Assembly: GCF_019308355.1 (NCBI RefSeq)
Contig: NZ_JAAGKM010000008.1
Coordinates: forward strand, 1 to 64,000
Direction: 5' to 3'
Source of the DNA: Empedobacter falsenii
GTDB lineage: Bacteria; Bacteroidota; Bacteroidia; Flavobacteriales; Weeksellaceae
DNA length: 64,000 nucleotides
In this document: in pieces, positions 59,203 through 64,000 of the stretch
How positions within the stretch are numbered: the stretch's first letter is position 1
How the letters are laid out: every line of letters starts with the position of its first letter
Made by a program: the position numbers and the translations under genes
The notes under the pieces: generated by a model
Seen by the model: the letters and a program-made list of their open reading frames with translations, nothing else
The model's database searches: none
What the model was told of the DNA's origin: nothing

Positions 59203-62200
59203 TTAGTTAACTAAAACTCCAAATTCGGATCCAGCAGCGTAATCTTGTCCATTCTGAGAACTTAAAGCTGTGAAACGGATATATCTTCCGCGAATTGGTT
59301 TGTCGAACAAAATTGTTTGCAGTTTAGTGTTTTTCTCGAAAGAACCTTCTTTGATAGGGTTACTCCAATTTTTTCCGTCTAAACTAATCTGAACTCTATA
59401 ATCTTTTATATTTCCATTAGCTCCATCTTGACGAGGTAAATATGTAAATCCTTTAATCATCTTGAATTCTCCTGCATCAAAATCAACCCAATGAGGATAT
59501 TGCGCAACAGTGACAGAATACATCGTATGCCAAATAGAGCTTGGATTACGATCTACAAGATTTGCAGCATCTCCTTCTCCAGTTTCTTGACTTGAAGCAA
59601 AAACAACTTGTAACGGAATCGTTTCTATTTTAGTAAATTTTGAAGAAACTTTAATGTTCGGATTATTTTTATCCCAAGTAACAATTGTATTCGCATCTCT
59701 CAATTTGAAAGGTTCTGTATACTTCGTTTCTTTTCCATTCCCGATTTTGTAATACAAATCTGCATGTTGATTTTGGCTCAAAATTGTAACTTCCCCAATT
59801 TTGTTTCGTGTAATAAGAAGTGGAGAATCTCCTGCTCCTTTTACTTTTGCTTGCGTTGAATAATTATTGCTTTGAACAGGACGAATAATAAATCCAAAAG
59901 TTGTTGCGTTTGGTTTTACACGATCTTGTTCTAATGGTGGTCCTTGCCCACAACTATTTCCTCCAAGCCCTGTAACACCAGCATCTAAATGCATATACGT
60001 TCCATTACTTTTTGGTAATTGATAGAAATGAGGCGTTTGCGTTAATTCTAATTCGCTCCAAGGCAAAACAGAAGTTGACATCAAATCTTTGCTTACAAAA
60101 ACAACCCCATTTCCAGAAGTATCAGTTAAAGAACTCCATCTAACTTCCTCATTATTACTCATACTTTGCGGATTTGGCCACGGTACAAACTGATCTTTCA
60201 CTGTACTTTTATGAAATTCAATATTCTGAGCGGTTTTACGATCTGCATAATTATTAATCGGACCGCGTCCGTAATAGTTGTAATTGCTCAAATTTTCTGG
60301 TAATTTCAATTCATAACCTAAACGCGCTAAAGCAAGCGATTCGTCATTTGAAGTAATACTTGACGATAATTCGATTGAACCATCTGGATAAATCGTCCAA
60401 ACTTGATTTGAAGTAAATTTGAAATCATTTTCCCCAAATACTTGGTCTTTGTGTTCTTCGATCTTATATGTTCCAGAAGTACCTCCTAAAAGTGATGCGC
60501 TATTTGGCGCTTGTGATTCTACAACATACGATAATACAATTGCGCCATCTTTTCTTGTGTAAGAAGTTGATGATAAAACTTTGTGTTTTAAATTATGTAA
60601 ACCTTTTTGAAACCATTGCTGATACGCCCAGTTGTCATTATCCATTGGTGCACGATAAGCATCTAATTTTGGACCGTCACCATCTTTAATAATCGTTTGG
60701 TTATTATAATTTAAACTATAAATAGTTCCAGTTTGATTATCAAATTTTACAGCGAAACCATTTCCACTAATTGTTTTTAGTTTTTCTGAATCTGTTATGG
60801 TAATTTGATTTGTTTTTTGAACTTCTTGAATTGTCGGAATTTGTTCTGCAGCTTTCACAAAAATTTGTTCTTCCATTTGAACATAATCTTTCTTCGCCCA
60901 CAATTGATCATGATTTTGCTTGAATTGAATTTTTACAAAATACTCTGATGTAGGTTTTAATTTTGATTGATTAATTGGTAAACGAACGATTTGTTTTTCG
61001 CGAGGACTAATGATTTTTTTAGGCTCAATAAAAGCTGTACTTCTTTCAATTTCGATTCCATCTTCGTATAAAGCCCATTCTGGCGTGTAATCTTCTAACG
61101 AAATGAAATAATTTTTATTAAAAATTTCGATTTCACCATTCAAGATATTTGCAGGTTTTACACCAACATTTTGATAGACTTTTTTAACTTCCCAGTAAGA
61201 AGGTTTTTCCTTTAAATCAGCGAAAACTAATCCATTGTTTACAAACGTTCCGTCATTTGGTTTATCCCCGAAATTACCTCCGTAAGCGAAGAATTTTTCG
61301 CCTGTCTTTTTATCATAATAATACATTGCTTGGTCAACCCAATCCCAAATAGCACCTCCCATAAAGAAGTTGGTAGATTCCATTGCTTCCCAATAATCTA
61401 TCAGATTTCCAGCTGCATTTCCCATTCCATGCGCATATTCAGAAATATGGAAAGGATATTTTAACTTATAATTTCCTTGTACAGCATCACGAACCCAATT
61501 GATAGAAGGGTATTGATTAGATCCCATATCAACAATTGCATTATTTCGCTCGTATTGAACAGGACGAGAAGTATCAATTTTTTTGATTGCATTGTAGGCT
61601 TCAACAAAATTATTTCCAGGACCAGCTTCATTTCCTAAAGAGCAAATAACGATAGAAGGATGATTGATTGTTGCATGAAACATCTCTACATTACGTGCCA
61701 CGTGCGCATCTCTCCACTCTTTTGGATGAGAGATTGAAGCTTCACCGTAGTAATATTGGTGACTTTCTGCATTGGCCTCGTCCTCTAAATAAATCCCATA
61801 TTTGTCGCATAAATAATACCAATAAGGATCATCTGGATAATGTGAGTTACGAACATGGTTAATATTTGCACGTTTCATCAACTTAATTTCTTCTTCCATC
61901 TGTTGACGTGTCACAACTTTTCCTTTTTCAGGATTTGTTTCGTGGCGGTTAACACCTTTCAGTTTTATTGTTTTTCCATTTACATAGAAATAACGTCCAG
62001 CCAAACCAAACTCATCATCTACAGCTTTTGTATCTTTAATTTCAACCTTTCTAAATCCTACATTCGTCGAAACTGTTTCGATGGTTTTGTTCTTTGTATC
62101 TTTTAATTCTCCAACTAATGTATAACGATAAGGACGCTCTGCTAACCAAAGATTTGCATTCTTTAGTTTTAGTTTGTAAATAGATGAAGAATTAGGATTG

Positions 62201-63253
62201 ATTGTAACTGCATCAGAATTGATAATATATTCAGTTGTTGCAACTTTGTCAGTTTCGTCACTGTATAATTTATTTTGATAAAATGTATAAGCAATTTTAT
62301 AACCTTTTGCGGCTTTATTTGATAAATTTCTAATATCAGCCGAAATATTTAGTTCACCATCTTTATAGTTATTCGTTACATCAGGAATTACAACCAAATC
62401 TCTAACTTGGATTTTCGGTTTTGATGTTAATGAAACTGTACGAAAAATTCCTAGCAATCTAAACATATCTTGTGCTTCTAAGAATGAAGCGTCAGAATTC
62501 CTATAGACTTCAACTGCTACAGAGTTTTCACCTTTTTTATTTAGATAAGGTGTAATGTTAAATGAAGCTAAATTTCTAGAATTTTTAGAAAAACCAACAT
62601 ATTTTCAATTAATCTATAAATAGAAAAATGAATCTACTCCATCAAAATTCATGTAAATATAACGTCCATCCCAATTTTTAGGAACATCGAATGTACGTTT
62701 GTACGAACCAACTAAGTATATATTATCCAATCTTTATTTGGCTCTCGCATTACACCTCCTTTCCAATCGTCTATTTTTACAGTATGTTGAAAGATAACTT
62801 TTTGATTGACATAAATTGGAACACCATATTTTAAATCTCCATTTTTCTGTATTCCGAAAATATTCCAACTCATTGGAACAGGAACATCGTCCAAGAAGAG
62901 GTATCAAAATTGTTTTCGTAAAAATTTTTCGGTCTTTCGTTTGGGTTTTTTGCCCAATTAAATTTCCAAATACCATTCAAATTCATCCAGTATGGGCTAT
63001 TTTCTGGTAAAAGTTTTACAGCTTGATTTTGATTTTCGAAAGAGAAGAAATAACTCTTTGGTAATTCTTTATTAAAGGATAAATTCATTGGAGATTACCA
63101 TTCGTTACCGTCTGGAGAATCTTTCGTTCCGTAATTGAAGCCCCCTAAATTATGCATAAAAGGATTTTCAATTGGCGGATTTGTTTGTGCAAAAGTTGTC
63201 TGAACAACAAGTGCAGAAACAATAACTTTACTGTACTTTGTTATAAGATTCAT
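59203..63253 (-). pseudogene. Degraded GH2 beta-galactosidase gene
   Basis: Start at 63253 with a signal peptide (TTFAQ). The reading frame is then broken five times: TAA at 63097-63095, a one-base deletion near 62890, TAG at 62714-62712, TAG at 62616-62614 (W-to-stop in YLWINGKY) and TGA at 62607-62605. Between the breaks the sequence is clear GH2 N-terminal domain. From 62466 on, 1087 codons are open. They hold the GH2 immunoglobulin-like domain, the TIM barrel with acid/base Glu280 (SLGNEAG) and nucleophile Glu343 (HISEYAHG), the beta-galactosidase small domain and a C-terminal F5/8 discoidin-type domain. MFRLLGIF replaces the usual MFRLPGIF. A promoter box remains. Confidence 0.88.
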
Positions 63254-63285
63254 TTTTCAACAATCATTTTTAATCACGTGTTAAA

Positions 63286-63293
63286 CAAATATA
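63286..63293 (-). promoter_or_regulatory. Promoter -7 box of the decayed beta-galactosidase gene
   Basis: The minus strand reads TATATTTG, an exact TAnnTTTG match, 33 bp before the start. The gene is probably still transcribed. Confidence 0.55.
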
Positions 63294-63465
63294 GTTTTGA
63301 TTATTAAACGATTATGCTTATTTGAAGAAGTTAAAATAAGGTGATAAAATTGTAAATAATTGTTTTTTAATCTTATGGTTGATTTATGATTTTTTTTTCT
63401 AAAATAGATAGAATTAGAGAAAAATTTTAATTTGATTAAAAGAATTGTTTAAAAAGTATTATTGT

Positions 63466-63496
63466 AAAAAAAGACCACTTGCAAAAGTGGTCTTTA
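63466..63496 (-). terminator. Terminator of the dipeptidase gene
   Basis: An 11-bp stem (63471-63481 with 63486-63496) with a GCAA loop is followed by seven T on the minus strand. Confidence 0.85.
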
Positions 63497-63516
63497 GATT
63501 AAGTTTTCAGCTTAAA

Positions 63517-64000
63517 TTATATATTTTTTGAATTTGCACAGCTGTAATTAACTGGACCATCGTTTGGAATATCTTTTAAAATATCTAATAAATAATCCCA
63601 GAATTTTTGTACAGAAGCAATTTCTACTTTTTCGTCAGGAGAGTGAGCACCAGAGATGTTTGGACCAAAAGAAATCATATCCAAACCTGGATAATTTGTT
63701 CCAATAATTCCGCATTCTAAACCTGCGTGGCAAGCCACAACTTTTGGTTCTTCTCCAAATTTTGAAACATAAATTCCTTTCATCAATTCTAAAATTTCAG
63801 AATGAGTATTTGCTTTCCAACCTGGGTAAGAACCAGAGAATTTAACCTCAAAACCACCTAATTCGAAACCAGCTTTTAATGTTTGTGCTAATGCTTCTTT
63901 ACCTGATTCTATAGAAGAACGCGTTAAACATAAAACACGAGCGTTTCCGTCAATAACTTCTACGCGAGCCACATTGTTAGATGTTTCTACTAAACCTTCA
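63517..64000 (-). CDS. pepD: Aminoacyl-histidine dipeptidase (PepD), C-terminal part
   Basis: The gene runs off the window at 64000, so only the last 160 or so residues are seen. The frame continues upstream of the first internal Met (63972) as EGLVETSNNVARVEV. The PepD/peptidase M20C pattern is clear: SSIESGKEALAQTL, GSYPGWKANTHSEIL, VVACHAGLECGIIGTNYPGLDMISFGPNISGAHSPDEKV with the late metal-site His and Glu. M20C enzymes cleave Xaa-His dipeptides using zinc, in the cytoplasm. With the DPP this points to peptide-based nutrition. Confidence 0.9.
   Translation of the reverse strand, partial: EGLVETSNNVARVEVIDGNARVLCLTRSSIESGKEALAQTLKAGFELGGFEVKFSGSYPGWKANTHSEILELMKGIYVSKFGEEPKVVACHAGLECGIIGTNYPGLDMISFGPNISGAHSPDEKVEIASVQKFWDYLLDILKDIPNDGPVNYSCANSKNI

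Overview
The window is an AT-rich chromosomal segment from a member of the Flavobacteriia (Bacteroidota), most likely Weeksellaceae (Empedobacter/Chryseobacterium/Elizabethkingia-like). The genus is an inference from protein resemblance; the class is well supported. Support comes from many TAnnTTTG promoter elements (the Bacteroidota -7 box), the scarcity of purine-rich ribosome binding sites, tRNA genes without an encoded CCA, an S46 dipeptidyl-peptidase, DUF2911, DUF5522, TamB next to tsaD, and exported proteins whose signal peptides end in Ala followed by Gln. There is no prophage, insertion sequence, CRISPR array or rRNA operon; it reads as core genome with small accessory patches.

Layout. 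1-5.7 kb: a short MscS-like ORF, rpsO, pnp and a secreted S46 dipeptidyl-peptidase. 5.7-12.5 kb: an MBL-fold hydrolase; a minus-strand porin/MHS transporter/small membrane protein operon; a minus-strand VOC/membrane/pentapeptide-repeat operon; a lipoprotein amidase. 12.6-12.9 kb: tRNA-Ser, tRNA-Pro and tRNA-Arg. 13-16.3 kb: small proteins, a striking phased palindrome, then plsC with an acyl-ACP desaturase. 16.4-23.3 kb: cydAB, a CobW-type metallochaperone, a metallophosphoesterase, a small GNAT and a dicarboxylate/glutamate symporter. 23.4-28.9 kb: AddB-like nuclease, a membrane protein, kbl and a membrane-anchored GNAT. 29.2-33.3 kb: minus-strand operon queA-rlmN-secreted protein-polyprenyl synthase. 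33.4-37.9 kb: a TlpA-like thioredoxin; a minus-strand operon of a HEXXH membrane protein, an ACC-deaminase-like enzyme and a GH73/LysM glucosaminidase; DUF5522 and DUF2911; a K+ channel. 38.1-47 kb: GHL10 lipoprotein, small proteins, rsmE, tsaD and tamB. 47.2-58 kb: Lrp regulator, NrtR-like regulator, membrane protein, L-serine dehydratase, DEAD-box helicase, acyl-CoA synthetase, a YtxH/holin-like envelope operon, an aminotransferase and murB. 58-64 kb: a membrane protein, a BtuF-like protein, a decayed GH2 beta-galactosidase and a partial PepD-type dipeptidase.

Functional themes are envelope and peptidoglycan work (amidase, GH73, GHL10, MurB, TamB), lipid and quinone synthesis (PlsC, desaturase, polyprenyl synthase), amino-acid and peptide use (DPP, PepD, SdaA, Kbl, symporter), and RNA/tRNA modification or decay (PNPase, RlmN, QueA, RsmE, TsaD, helicase). 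The points most worth a second look are: an 11-bp-phased array of TTCGA half-sites folding into a perfect 24-bp hairpin (13.55-13.63 kb); a possible structured RNA after cydB (18.75 kb); a possible minus-strand small RNA at the end of tamB; a dyad spanning the helicase promoter plus a structured leader; and a beta-galactosidase gene whose five inactivating lesions all fall in its first 650 bp.
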